Of a stretch of DNA of 64,000 nucleotides, positions 34,552-43,036 are shown one piece after another. This stretch comes from JBDHWG01 sp039810085 (GTDB lineage Bacteria > Chloroflexota > Anaerolineae > Epilineales > JAHCIE01). The position numbers and the translations under genes were made by a program. The notes below the pieces were generated by a model, which was given only the letters and a program-made list of their open reading frames with translations, was not told the origin of the DNA and did no database searches. Positions within the stretch are counted from its first letter, which is position 1. The number at the start of each line of letters is the position of its first letter. The DNA lies in assembly GCA_039810085.1 (NCBI GenBank), contig JBDHWG010000003.1, positions 186,001 to 250,000 on the forward strand, written 5' to 3'.

Positions 34552-35022
34552 TTGCAGAGCAAAGCCGTCATATTTCCGCAGATCGAGACGCGCAACCTGG
34601 AAGGGCGAAAGTTCCATTTGCCCGCCGATTTCGAGGGCGACCTCAACATCGTCATCCTGGCGTTCCAGCGCTGGCAGCAGGACATCATCGACGTGTGGGT
34701 ACCGCACCTCGACGCCCTCGCCGAACGCTATCCGGGCCTGCGCATCTATGAGTTGCCGACGCTCGCCAACCGCTATCGCATGGTGCAGCGGTTCATAGAC
34801 GGCGGCATGGCAGCCGGGATTGCCAGCCGGGAAGCGCGCGAGCGCACCCTGACCATCTACACCGACAAGAGGCGCTTCCTCGCGCCCCTCGGTGTGACCG
34901 ACGAGAGCACCATCACCCTGCTGCTCGTGGACCGTCAAGGGCGCATCCTGTGGCAAGGGGCGGGGGCATACAATCCAAACCTGCTAGCGTCGCTAGAGGC
35001 GGCGCTGGCGTCAGCACCATAG
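34552..35022 (+). CDS. ATP10-like/thioredoxin-fold protein without cysteines
   Basis: 156 residues from a TTG start. The pattern NLEGRKFHLPADFEGDLNIVILAFQRWQQDIIDVWVPHL ... YELPTLANRYRMVQRFIDGGM ... LLLVDRQGRILWQGAG follows the bacterial relatives of mitochondrial ATP10, which have a thioredoxin-like fold. It contains no cysteine, so thiol redox chemistry is excluded. Whether it assists ATP synthase assembly here is unknown. It begins eight bases after the antitoxin stop. Confidence 0.65.
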   Translation: MQSKAVIFPQIETRNLEGRKFHLPADFEGDLNIVILAFQRWQQDIIDVWVPHLDALAERYPGLRIYELPTLANRYRMVQRFIDGGMAAGIASREARERTLTIYTDKRRFLAPLGVTDESTITLLLVDRQGRILWQGAGAYNPNLLASLEAALASAP

Positions 35023-35033
35023 TGACTTGCCTC

Positions 35034-36425
35034 TCACACCCTGATCTGCATCCACTTGTTCTGGCGGTAGCGCCACCACATGGCGACTGCGCGCACCGCG
35101 CCATCCACCACCGCCGACACGAAGACCCACGCTAGGCTCAACCCCATGACCGGCCCGAACAGAAACGCAAGCGGCAGGCGCACCAGCCAAATGGACGCGC
35201 TCGTGACGACCATCGGGTAGCGCGTGTCACCTGCGCCGCGCAGACCGCCCGCCAGCGCCTGGCCGATGGCCTGGAAAGGCTGCGAGAGCGCCAGCACCTT
35301 GAGCGCCGTGACGCCAATCGCGATGATCGCCTCGTCCGAGGTATAGACGCGCATCAGCGGCTCGCCGAAGAAGAACATCACCACCGCCACCGCCGTCATG
35401 ATGACGAGCGCCGCCAGGGTCGCGTAGTCCGTGGCACGTTTCGCGTTCTGAGGTTCCTTCGCGCCGAGATACTGGCCAGTTAGCGCAGTCGCCGCGATGG
35501 CATAACCCAGACCGGGCATGAAGCTAAACGACATCATGTTCAAGGTCACGCGCTGCGCTGCGTAAACGTCGGTGCCCATGCGAATCGCGACGACACCGAA
35601 CAGCAGCATGCCCACGCTCATCATGAGCTGCTCGCCCATGGACGGCAGGCCGATGTTGAACATGCGCCGCATCACGGACAGGTCGAGCCGCCAGGTGCCG
35701 CGTAGCTGCAAGTGCAACTTGCACTTGCCCCAGATAAGGAAGCCGAGCAAGAGCAGCATGCCGATGGCGCGGGCAATCGCCGTCGCCCAGGCGGAGCCAA
35801 TGATACCCAACGACGGAAAGCCCAGGTGGCCGTTGATGAGCGCCCAGGCCAGGACGGCGTTGATGATGTTGGCGACGACGGCGACCCGCATCGGCGTCTG
35901 GCTGTCGCCCGCACCGCGCAAGGCTGCGCCCAGGATGAACATGCCGAGGATGAAGATACTCATCGCCGCGGTGATGGCGAAGTATGTCGCGCCATCGGCC
36001 ACCATCTCCGGCTCCCCGCCCAGCACGGCAATGATGGGGTAAGAAAAGTACCAGCCGAGAATGCCGATGAGGACACCGAGGATGCCGGCAATCGTCACCG
36101 ATTGCTTGAGCACCCAGTTAGCCTCGTCCCGCTCGCCTGCGCCGATATTGTGGGCGATGAGCACCGTAGTTCCCGTAGTAATCGCGGCGAACCCGGATTG
36201 AATCACCCACAGCACCTGGATCGCGCTGCCAACACCCCCTAGCGCGTCGGCGCCCAGCCCGCCAACCAGGATCATGTCCACGACGCCCATGAGCGTCTGG
36301 AGCAGGTTCTCGACGATGACAGGCCCTGCCAGGTGGTTCACCCGGCGGCTGATGCTCTCGCCCTCACCAACTGCCGTTCGACTCCACGGCCATACTTGCG
36401 GCCACAATGTTAGCACGCGCTTCAT
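35034..36425 (-). CDS. MATE-family multidrug/metabolite exporter
   Basis: 463 residues with twelve hydrophobic spans in two homologous halves; LLQTLMGVVDMILVGGLGADALGGVG and GAALRGAGDSQTPMRVAVV in the first and GGLRGAGDTRYPM in the second are MATE signatures. These pumps exchange Na+ or H+ for cationic compounds. ATG 36425 is chosen because the membrane protein begins a few residues later and because a promoter plus structured leader lie upstream; the longer frame would translate through those hairpins. Confidence 0.9.
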   Translation of the reverse strand: MKRVLTLWPQVWPWSRTAVGEGESISRRVNHLAGPVIVENLLQTLMGVVDMILVGGLGADALGGVGSAIQVLWVIQSGFAAITTGTTVLIAHNIGAGERDEANWVLKQSVTIAGILGVLIGILGWYFSYPIIAVLGGEPEMVADGATYFAITAAMSIFILGMFILGAALRGAGDSQTPMRVAVVANIINAVLAWALINGHLGFPSLGIIGSAWATAIARAIGMLLLLGFLIWGKCKLHLQLRGTWRLDLSVMRRMFNIGLPSMGEQLMMSVGMLLFGVVAIRMGTDVYAAQRVTLNMMSFSFMPGLGYAIAATALTGQYLGAKEPQNAKRATDYATLAALVIMTAVAVVMFFFGEPLMRVYTSDEAIIAIGVTALKVLALSQPFQAIGQALAGGLRGAGDTRYPMVVTSASIWLVRLPLAFLFGPVMGLSLAWVFVSAVVDGAVRAVAMWWRYRQNKWMQIRV

Positions 36426-36451
36426 AGCAACTATCCCCGCATAAAAGTTAC

Positions 36452-36525
36452 GCCGACAGGTTCGCTTGCGCTTCTCTGTCGGCCATTGGTCCCTATTGGA
36501 GAACTGCTCTAGCAAGACAGGGACC
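36452..36525 (-). promoter_or_regulatory. Two-hairpin leader of the MATE exporter
   Basis: Two stems within the ~110-nt 5' UTR: 36519-36525 with 36488-36494 (7 bp, AGGGACC/GGTCCCT) and 36476-36483 with 36452-36459 (8 bp, GCCGACAG/CTGTCGGC). Could be a riboswitch or protein-binding leader; no known class recognised. Confidence 0.45.
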
Positions 36526-36540
36526 ATCATCTTGCCGTCT

Positions 36541-36569
36541 ATGATAAAGTTTACCATCGAATCTAGCAA
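36541..36569 (-). promoter_or_regulatory. Promoter of the MATE exporter
   Basis: On the minus strand TTGCTA (36569-36564), 17 bp, TATCAT (36546-36541). Confidence 0.6.
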
Positions 36570-36622
36570 GAAATCATCAATCAACAGGTGGATTTGTTGT
36601 CTACCCATCGAATCATCGGCAC

Positions 36623-36671
36623 AGAGACAAGGGCCTGGGCGTGTGAGAGTCACGCGCAGGCCCTTGTCTCT
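36623..36671 (-). terminator. Long hairpin downstream of radA
   Basis: 21-nt arms (36623-36643, 36651-36671) pair with a single mismatch around a 7-nt loop. No T run follows on either side, so it is a likely but atypical terminator or mRNA-stabilising hairpin 71 nt after the radA stop. Confidence 0.55.
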
Positions 36672-36741
36672 GAGAGGTAGGTGGGAGGTTAGCCACCGTT
36701 ACTGTGTAGTATAGGTGACCGCGATTAAGCCTCCATTAAGC

Positions 36742-38184
36742 CTACCTTAGCCGATCATGAATGCTTTGCGGCTCTGCCGCCGAAACCCGCTCAGCTGGCG
36801 GGCGGACCGGCTGGAGCGCCATGTCCAGCGCCTCTCCAACCGACCGCGCCTCCAGCACTTGCAACCCGTTGGGGGTGTTTAGCTCACTGTTGCGGGGGTG
36901 ACGCGGCATGAGCACGCGCTTGAAGCCGAGCTTAGCCGCCTCGTTGAGCCGCTTCTCGGTATGCCCGACGGAGCGCAGCTCGCCAGACAAGCCGACTTCG
37001 CCGAACACCGCCAGGTCAGGTGTGACCGGCGCGCCCCGCTGCGACGACGCCAGGGCGACGGCGACGGACAGGTCTACCGCCGGCTCGGTGATGCGCAGGC
37101 CGCCGACGACATTGACGAAGACATCCTGAACAGCCAGCTTCAGCCCGACGCGCTTGCTGAGCACGGCGGTCAGCAGCAACAGGCGATTGAGGTCGATGCC
37201 GTTGGCGGTCCGGCGCGGCACCTGGGAGGCCGTCGCGGTGGTGAGCGCCTGTACCTCCACCAGCAGCGGCCGCGTCCCCTCGACCGTCACAGCCACGGTC
37301 GAGCCGGGCACGGCCACCATGCGCTCGGCCAGGAACGCTTCTGACGGGTTCGCCACCTCCACTAGTCCCTCGCGGCGCATCTCGAACACGCCGACCTCGT
37401 CCGTCGAGCCAAAGCGGTTTTTGACCGAGCGCAGCAGACGGTAGGAGTGGAAGCGCTCACCTTCCAGGTAGAGAACGGTATCGACCGTGTGCTCGAGGAT
37501 GCGCGGCCCGGCAATCGCGCCCGCCTTGGTGACGTGGCCGACGACGAAGACCGGGATGTTGTCGCCTTTCGCCAGGTGCATCAGGCGCGCCGCCGACTCG
37601 CGCACCTGGGAGACCGAGCCGGCCGTCGACTCTAGCTCCTCCAGGTACACGGCCTGGATCGAGTCGACCACCAGGAGGCGCGGGCGCAGTTGGCGCGCCT
37701 GGTCGATGATGGCGTTCAGGTTCGTCTCGGACAGAAGATAGAGGTCGTCGGCGTTCACACCCAGGCGGTCGGCGCGGAGCTTGACCTGGCGCGCCGACTC
37801 CTCGCCGGAGACGTACAGCACCGGCTTCATGAGCTGGGCCATCCGCGCCGACACTTCGAGCAGCAGCGTGCTCTTGCCGATGCCGGGATCGCCGCCGATG
37901 AGCACCAGCGAGCCAGGCACGATGCCGCCGCCCAGCACGCGGTTGAACTCCTCGATGGGCAGCTCGACGCGGGTCAGCGAGTCGGCGGCGATGTCGCCGA
38001 GGCGCTCCGGTTGGTTGCCGTTGCCGACGCCGGTGAAGATAGTCTTGCTGCGGGCCTGGCGGCTCTCGTCCACGACAGTCTCGACGAGGGAGTTCCACTC
38101 GCCGCACTCGGTGCAGCGGCCATTCCACTTCGGGAATGAGGCGTTGCACTGCTGGCACACCCAGCGCGTTTTCAGCTTAGGCAT
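36742..38184 (-). CDS. radA: DNA repair protein RadA (Sms)
   Basis: Branch-migration ATPase in recombination. 480 residues: N-terminal zinc finger C-x2-C-x11-C-x2-C (VCQQCNAS..GRCTECG), the RecA-like ATPase with Walker A GGDPGIGKSTLL, the RadA-specific KNRFGSTDEVGVFEM, and a C-terminal Lon-like S16 domain with GEVGLSGELR. The protein start MPKLKTRW at 38184 is conserved; the longer frame runs into a dispersed repeat. A promoter and a possible SOS box lie just upstream. Confidence 0.96.
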   Translation of the reverse strand: MPKLKTRWVCQQCNASFPKWNGRCTECGEWNSLVETVVDESRQARSKTIFTGVGNGNQPERLGDIAADSLTRVELPIEEFNRVLGGGIVPGSLVLIGGDPGIGKSTLLLEVSARMAQLMKPVLYVSGEESARQVKLRADRLGVNADDLYLLSETNLNAIIDQARQLRPRLLVVDSIQAVYLEELESTAGSVSQVRESAARLMHLAKGDNIPVFVVGHVTKAGAIAGPRILEHTVDTVLYLEGERFHSYRLLRSVKNRFGSTDEVGVFEMRREGLVEVANPSEAFLAERMVAVPGSTVAVTVEGTRPLLVEVQALTTATASQVPRRTANGIDLNRLLLLTAVLSKRVGLKLAVQDVFVNVVGGLRITEPAVDLSVAVALASSQRGAPVTPDLAVFGEVGLSGELRSVGHTEKRLNEAAKLGFKRVLMPRHPRNSELNTPNGLQVLEARSVGEALDMALQPVRPPAERVSAAEPQSIHDRLR

Positions 38185-38230
38185 AAGCGCATCTCTCAGT
38201 CGCCTGCTGATAAGAGGCGTTCTAGTTACA

Positions 38231-38242
38231 GAACATATGTAC
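38231..38242 (-). promoter_or_regulatory. Possible LexA box at the radA start of transcription
   Basis: GTACATATGTTC on the minus strand is one base away from the palindrome GAACATATGTTC and overlaps the predicted start of radA transcription. Confidence 0.35.
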
Positions 38243-38246
38243 GTAT

Positions 38247-38275
38247 ATTTTAGCCGAGGATGCTGAGTTAGGCAA
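38247..38275 (-). promoter_or_regulatory. Promoter of radA
   Basis: On the minus strand TTGCCT (38275-38270), 17 bp, TAAAAT (38252-38247). Confidence 0.65.
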
Positions 38276-38299
38276 GTGAATTGAAGGCACTGGGAACTT

Positions 38300-38373
38300 G
38301 AAACGCAGAGGCGCAGAGGCGCAAAGAAGACTCTTCGAGTTCTCTTCTCTGCGTCTTTGAGCCTCTGCGTTCC
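38300..38373. repeat. CGCAGAG-type inverted repeat
   Basis: aacgcagaggcgcagagg on the left faces tctgcgtctttgagcctctgcgtt on the right around an A/T-richer centre. Related copies at 46669-46736, 51862-51921, 60188-60261 and 61411-61478. Confidence 0.75.
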
Positions 38374-38403
38374 TATTTTCAACGCGCTGAGGCAGGAGTA
38401 TCG

Positions 38404-38814
38404 CTACGACGCGACACTGGCGCGGCGCGCGTTCTCGTTGATGAAGGCAACGATATCCTGGGTCGAGGTGCCGGGACCAAAGATGCCCGAGATGCCGAGC
38501 CCCTTGAGCTGCGGGATGTCCTCGTCCGGGATGATGCCGCCGGCGATGACCAGGACGTCGTCCAGGCCGTTCTCGCGCATCAGCTCGACGATGCGCGGGA
38601 AGAGCGCCATGTGCGCGCCGGATAGGATGGACAGGCCAATCACGTCCACGTCCTCCTGCAGCGCCGCCTCGACAATCATCTCCGGCGTCTGGCGGATGCC
38701 GGTGTAGATGACTTCCATGCCCGCATCGCGCAGGGCGCGGGCGACGACCTTAGCGCCCCGGTCATGGCCGTCCAAGCCCGGCTTGGCGACGAGAACACGA
38801 ATTTTGCGATCCAT
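38404..38814 (-). CDS. Methylmalonyl-CoA mutase B12-binding subunit (McmA2-like)
   Basis: 136 residues: KIRVLVAKPGLDGHDRGAKVVARALRDAGMEVIY contains D-x-H-x-x-G, whose histidine coordinates cobalt; then VIGLSILSGAHM and VLVIAGGIIPDEDIPQLKGLGISGIFGPGTS complete the B12 fold. As a separate small subunit it must pair with a catalytic subunit that is not in the window. ATG 38814 follows GGAG. It is the last gene of the nadE-kinase-ANTAR unit. Confidence 0.93.
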   Translation of the reverse strand: MDRKIRVLVAKPGLDGHDRGAKVVARALRDAGMEVIYTGIRQTPEMIVEAALQEDVDVIGLSILSGAHMALFPRIVELMRENGLDDVLVIAGGIIPDEDIPQLKGLGISGIFGPGTSTQDIVAFINENARRASVAS

Positions 38815-38829
38815 AAATCTCACTCCTTT

Positions 38830-39435
38830 TCATGCCCTGTCAGGCGAGGGCATCACGATTTCCGCGACGGAAGGCGCTTGCAGGATGCGCTCGGCAATCT
38901 GGCGCATCGTGCGCCGCTCGCGGCGGCTGGTGAAATGAATGTATTTGTAGGCATCCGGCTCGGCCATGCCTGCTTCGGCCATCAGCCGCGCCTTGGCCTG
39001 ATCGACCAGGGCGCGCGTCTGATCGGCTTCGACGAGGGCGTCGTGTTCGCCGCCGAGGGCCACCTTCTCCGCGAAACGCGCCTGGGCCATCGCAATCGTT
39101 GGCGCGAGGTCGGATTCCTTGACCGGCTTGACCAGGTAGGCCAGGACATCGCCCTCCCGCGCTCGATTGATTGTCTGGGCATCAGAGTACGCCGTCAGCA
39201 GGATAATCGGAATGGGGCGCTCCTGGCTCATCTCGGCTGCCGCCTCCAGCCCATCCTTGCGCGGCATTTTCACGTCGAGGAAGGCCAGGTCCGGTTTATG
39301 CTCGCGCGCCATCTCGACGGCCTGCTGGCCGTCTCGTGCGGTGGCAACGACCTGGTGGCCCAGGTCAATCAGCATCGCTCGTAACCCCAGGCGAATAATC
39401 GCTTCGTCGTCGGCAATTAAGATGCGTAGGCCCAT
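38830..39435 (-). CDS. Response regulator with ANTAR RNA-binding domain
   Basis: 201 residues: receiver domain with phospho-acceptor D54 in AFLDVKMP and K in LVKPVKESDL, then an ANTAR domain (about 135-190, RALVDQAKARLMAEAGMAEPDAYKYIHFTSRRERRTMRQIAERIL). ANTAR regulators of the EutV/AmiR type prevent transcription termination by binding paired hairpins in mRNA. It begins two bases after the stop of its kinase. Its RNA targets are unknown. Confidence 0.92.
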   Translation of the reverse strand: MGLRILIADDEAIIRLGLRAMLIDLGHQVVATARDGQQAVEMAREHKPDLAFLDVKMPRKDGLEAAAEMSQERPIPIILLTAYSDAQTINRAREGDVLAYLVKPVKESDLAPTIAMAQARFAEKVALGGEHDALVEADQTRALVDQAKARLMAEAGMAEPDAYKYIHFTSRRERRTMRQIAERILQAPSVAEIVMPSPDRA

Positions 39436-39437
39436 GC

Positions 39438-41081
39438 TTAGCTCCCTGCTTTCAGGATGGTCAGTGTGGCCGCGGTCCCGCCCGACCCCGCATTGGCAAG
39501 GCGGAACGTGCCCCCCAGATCCTCCTCGATCAGGGTGCGGATGATTTGGATACCAAGATTCGACTCGACCGCCGCGTCGAAGTCCGGCGGCAGCCCTCGC
39601 CCGTCGTCTGTCACCGTCACAACGACCTCTGGCCCAGTGTCGGCAATATCGATGTGAACATGGCCCGCCCTGTTGCCAGGGAAAGCGTGCTCCAGGCTGT
39701 TCTGAACCAGCTCGGCGACGGCCAGGGCCAGGGACGTGGCGGGCTGCGACGGCAGCGTCGGCGCGTCACCGCCCACCGACACCTCCACCGCCTGCTCCGG
39801 GTGCAGCATGTTCCGCGTGACCAAACCGGCGACACGCTCCACCAGGGCGCGGGCGTCAACGCGGCCAATCGACGCGCCGGCCAGAATCTCATGCACCGCC
39901 GCGATGCTGAGAATGCGGTTGATGCTCTCTTGGAGCGCCGGCCGCGCGGCCGCCGCGCGGGGGTCGCTCATCTGGAGCCGCAGCAGCATCGCCACCGTTT
40001 GCAAATTGTTCTTCACCCGGTGGTGCATCTCCTGCACCACCGCGGCGCGGACCGAGAGTTGAGCGTTCTCGATGGCAAGGGCCGTCTGGTTCGCCAGCGT
40101 CGAGAGCAGGTTGACGTCGTCGTCGCTGAACAACTGGATCGTCGTGGTGTAGCAACGCAGGACGCCGATGACTCGCTCGCGCACCATCAGCGGCACAGCC
40201 AGTAGTGAGCACAGCCCTTCGCGCCGCGCCCGCTCCGGGTCGCGGAAGCGCGCGTCCAGGCGCACATCGGCCACGACGATAGGCTTGCGCGTCTGAGCGA
40301 CGACACTCGCCAGCCCCTCGCCTGGCGCTCGCGGCGGCCGGTGTATCGCTTCGGCGCGACCACCCGCTGTGGCATAGATCACCAGCTCGCCCTGGCCCTG
40401 GTCGAACAGCAGGAGCGACGCCGAGTAGACCTTCATCGTTTTGGCGACCATCTCGACGATGACGCCCAGCATGTCCTCCAGGTAGAGCGAGGACGTGATA
40501 GTCTGGCTGACTTCCTGGACCGCCGTCATCTCGGCGACCTGCCGCTGGAGGCGCTCGGCCATCAGCGCCTTCTCCAGCGCGCCTGCCGCCAGGTCGCCAA
40601 TCAGCCCCAGCAGCTCGATGTCCTCCTCGCTCCACTCGTGGCGCGAGCGGGTCTGGACGTTGATTGCGCCAACGACATGCCCCTGGTTGACCAGTGGCAC
40701 GGCCAGCAGAGACGAGAACCGCGCCTCATCTGTGCCAGGCACAAAGTGGAAGCGTGGGTCGGCGTGCGCCTCCGACGACCACGCCGCTTTGTTGTGTAGC
40801 ACCGCCCAGCCGGTGAGGCCCTCGCCGACGTGCAGGAAGCCACGGCCAATGGCGGCGCGATTGAGGCCAGTGGACGACTTCAGCACGAGGCCCTTGCGGC
40901 CCTCGTCGAGCAGGTAGATCGAACAGGAGTCCATGCCCATGACCTGGGTGGTGCGCCGGGTGATAAGCTCGAGCGTGCTTTCCAGGCCCCACGCCGAGTT
41001 GATGGCCTTGCCAATCTCGCGCAAGGCATCGAGCTGTATGCGCTTGCGCTCGATTTCGCGCTCCAGGACGCCTGTTTCCAT
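39438..41081 (-). CDS. Two-GAF soluble sensor histidine kinase (HisKA_2)
   Basis: 547 residues, no membrane span. Short N-terminal coiled coil, GAF 1 (about 25-170), GAF 2 (about 190-340), the HisKA_2 box with EMHHRVKNNLQTVAMLLRLQ carrying the phospho-histidine, and HATPase with ELVQNSLEHAF, DDGRGLP and GIQIIRTLIEEDLGG. This is the EutW/PdtaS type that partners with ANTAR regulators, matching the next gene. ATG 41081 or GTG 41084; AGGAAGAGG upstream. Ten bases downstream of nadE. Confidence 0.92.
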   Translation of the reverse strand: METGVLEREIERKRIQLDALREIGKAINSAWGLESTLELITRRTTQVMGMDSCSIYLLDEGRKGLVLKSSTGLNRAAIGRGFLHVGEGLTGWAVLHNKAAWSSEAHADPRFHFVPGTDEARFSSLLAVPLVNQGHVVGAINVQTRSRHEWSEEDIELLGLIGDLAAGALEKALMAERLQRQVAEMTAVQEVSQTITSSLYLEDMLGVIVEMVAKTMKVYSASLLLFDQGQGELVIYATAGGRAEAIHRPPRAPGEGLASVVAQTRKPIVVADVRLDARFRDPERARREGLCSLLAVPLMVRERVIGVLRCYTTTIQLFSDDDVNLLSTLANQTALAIENAQLSVRAAVVQEMHHRVKNNLQTVAMLLRLQMSDPRAAAARPALQESINRILSIAAVHEILAGASIGRVDARALVERVAGLVTRNMLHPEQAVEVSVGGDAPTLPSQPATSLALAVAELVQNSLEHAFPGNRAGHVHIDIADTGPEVVVTVTDDGRGLPPDFDAAVESNLGIQIIRTLIEEDLGGTFRLANAGSGGTAATLTILKAGS

Positions 41082-41090
41082 CACCTCTTC

Positions 41091-42926
41091 CTAGCTGCCA
41101 CGGCCAGACGTGCCGGCCGGACGTCCAGCCAGGCCGCCATCCCAGCCGCTAAAGTGGTTCGTGATGGGCAGGCGGCGGTCCTTGCCGAAGGCGCGCTGGG
41201 TAATCTTGATACCGGGCGGGGCCTGCCGCCGCTTGTACTCGTTGATGTTGACCATACGGATCACACGCCGCACAATGGCCTCATCGTAGCCCATCGCCAC
41301 GATCTCCGCCACCGAGCGGTCATCCTCGACGTAGGCTTCCAGGATGCCGTCCAACACGTCGTAGGGCGGCAGGGTGTCCTGGTCCGTCTGGTCGGGCCGC
41401 AGCTCGGCCGAAGGCGCTTTCGTCAGCGACCGCTCCGGGATGACCATCCCCAGTGTGTTGCGGTAGCGCGAGAGGGCATACACCGCCGTCTTGTAGATGT
41501 CCTTGATGGGCGTGAAGCCGCCTGCCATGTCGCCGTAGAGCGTGCTGTAGCCGACCGAGACTTCGCTCTTGTTGCCCGTGGTCAAGACGAGCCAGCCGTA
41601 CTTGTTGGACAGGGCCATCAGGATGTTGCCGCGAATGCGCGCCTGGAGGTTCTCCTCGGCGACATTCGGCTCGGTTCCCGGCCAGGCGGGGGCCATCGTT
41701 TCGAGATACGCCTGGAACGCAGCGTCGATGGGGACGAGGCGGTACTCGATGCCCAGGTTCTTCGCCAGGGCCTCGGCATCCTCCAGGCTATGGCTGGACG
41801 AATAGCACGAGGGCATGGCGACGCCGACGACGTTGGCTGCGCCTAGTGCGTCCACGGCAATCGCGGCGGTCAGCGAGGAGTCGATGCCGCCGGACAGGCC
41901 GATGATGACCTTCTTGAAGTTGTTCTTCTGCACGTAGTCGCGCGTCCCAAGGACGAGCGCGCGGTAGACCTCGGCGGTGTCGGATAGCGGCGGCGCGATG
42001 GGACCGCGTGAGACCGCCACGAGCGGCTCGGCCTCGCCCACGGCGGGAATATCCGGTAGGCGCACCGTCTCAATGATGCCGTCGCTGGCGTACACCAGGC
42101 GGTCCTTGCGGCGGCGCGGGTCCTTCAGGCGGCGGCGGAACACGTCGTCGATGTCCAGGTCGGCGACGACGAAGTCCTCCTCGAACGCCGGGGCGCGGGC
42201 AATCAGCTCGCCGCCCGCAGAGTAGACGAGGCTCGACCCGTCGAAGAGCAGCTCATCCTGCCCGCCGACCAGGTTGCAGTAGGCGACGATGGCGACGTTG
42301 TCGGCGGCGCGCGTGGCAATCATGCGCTCGCGGTTGAGGCGCTTGCCGGCATAGTACGGTGAGGCGGAGATGTTGATGAGCAGCTCAGCGCCGCCCGCCA
42401 GCGCCTGGGTCTCGGCTGGGCTGGTCGGCGACCAGATGTCCTCGCAGACGGTGACGCCGAAGGTCACGCCGCCGGTCTGGAAGACGCAGTCCGAGTTACC
42501 CGCCTGGAAGTAGCGGTCCTCGTCGAAGACACTGTAGTTGGGCAGGTAGGTCTTGTGGTAGACGCCGACTAGCCGCCCACCGTGGCAGATCGCGGCGGCG
42601 TTGAAGATGTCGACGTTGGCATCCACGAAGCCGATGATGGCGGTCATGCCCGCCGTGTCCGGCAGCAGGGATTCCAGGGCCGCGAGGTTGGCCTGGATGA
42701 ACTCGGGCTTGAGGAGCAGATCTTCCGGTGGGTAGCCGACAATCGCCAACTCCGGAAACACGACGATCTGGGCGCGCGCCTCGCGGGCGCGGGCGAGACC
42801 CTGGCGGATGCGGGCGCAGTTACCGTCGATGTCGCCGACGGTCGTATTGAGCTGCGCCAGCGCCAGGCGAAGCCGGCGCGGACGAAGCGCGTTGATCTCG
42901 ATATCCAGTGTCTCTCCGTTTGGCAT
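41091..42926 (-). CDS. nadE: Glutamine-dependent NAD+ synthetase
   Basis: Final step of NAD synthesis. 611 residues: an N-terminal nitrilase-type glutaminase with triad E59 (FPEL), K125 (YHKTYLPNY) and C161 (VTVCEDIW), and a C-terminal synthetase with the PP-loop IGLSGGIDSSLTAA, STLYGDMAGGF and YDVLDGILEAYVE. Length matches two-domain NadE. ATG 42926 follows GAGAGGAAG. It heads an operon with the GAF kinase, the ANTAR regulator and the B12 subunit. Confidence 0.96.
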   Translation of the reverse strand: MPNGETLDIEINALRPRRLRLALAQLNTTVGDIDGNCARIRQGLARAREARAQIVVFPELAIVGYPPEDLLLKPEFIQANLAALESLLPDTAGMTAIIGFVDANVDIFNAAAICHGGRLVGVYHKTYLPNYSVFDEDRYFQAGNSDCVFQTGGVTFGVTVCEDIWSPTSPAETQALAGGAELLINISASPYYAGKRLNRERMIATRAADNVAIVAYCNLVGGQDELLFDGSSLVYSAGGELIARAPAFEEDFVVADLDIDDVFRRRLKDPRRRKDRLVYASDGIIETVRLPDIPAVGEAEPLVAVSRGPIAPPLSDTAEVYRALVLGTRDYVQKNNFKKVIIGLSGGIDSSLTAAIAVDALGAANVVGVAMPSCYSSSHSLEDAEALAKNLGIEYRLVPIDAAFQAYLETMAPAWPGTEPNVAEENLQARIRGNILMALSNKYGWLVLTTGNKSEVSVGYSTLYGDMAGGFTPIKDIYKTAVYALSRYRNTLGMVIPERSLTKAPSAELRPDQTDQDTLPPYDVLDGILEAYVEDDRSVAEIVAMGYDEAIVRRVIRMVNINEYKRRQAPPGIKITQRAFGKDRRLPITNHFSGWDGGLAGRPAGTSGRGS

Positions 42927-43036
42927 AGACGTCTTCCTCTCGCGTTCAAGGCCCAATTATGGCGTAGTATGCGACGCGAGTCAATCATTATCAGGTCGCG
43001 TTCGCCACAGGGGCAGATGTTTGATAGACTATAGAC

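Noticed and set aside
36425..36653. Longer MATE protein starting at 36653
   Set aside because: Would translate through the promoter and two hairpins, and adds 76 residues not typical of MATE proteins.
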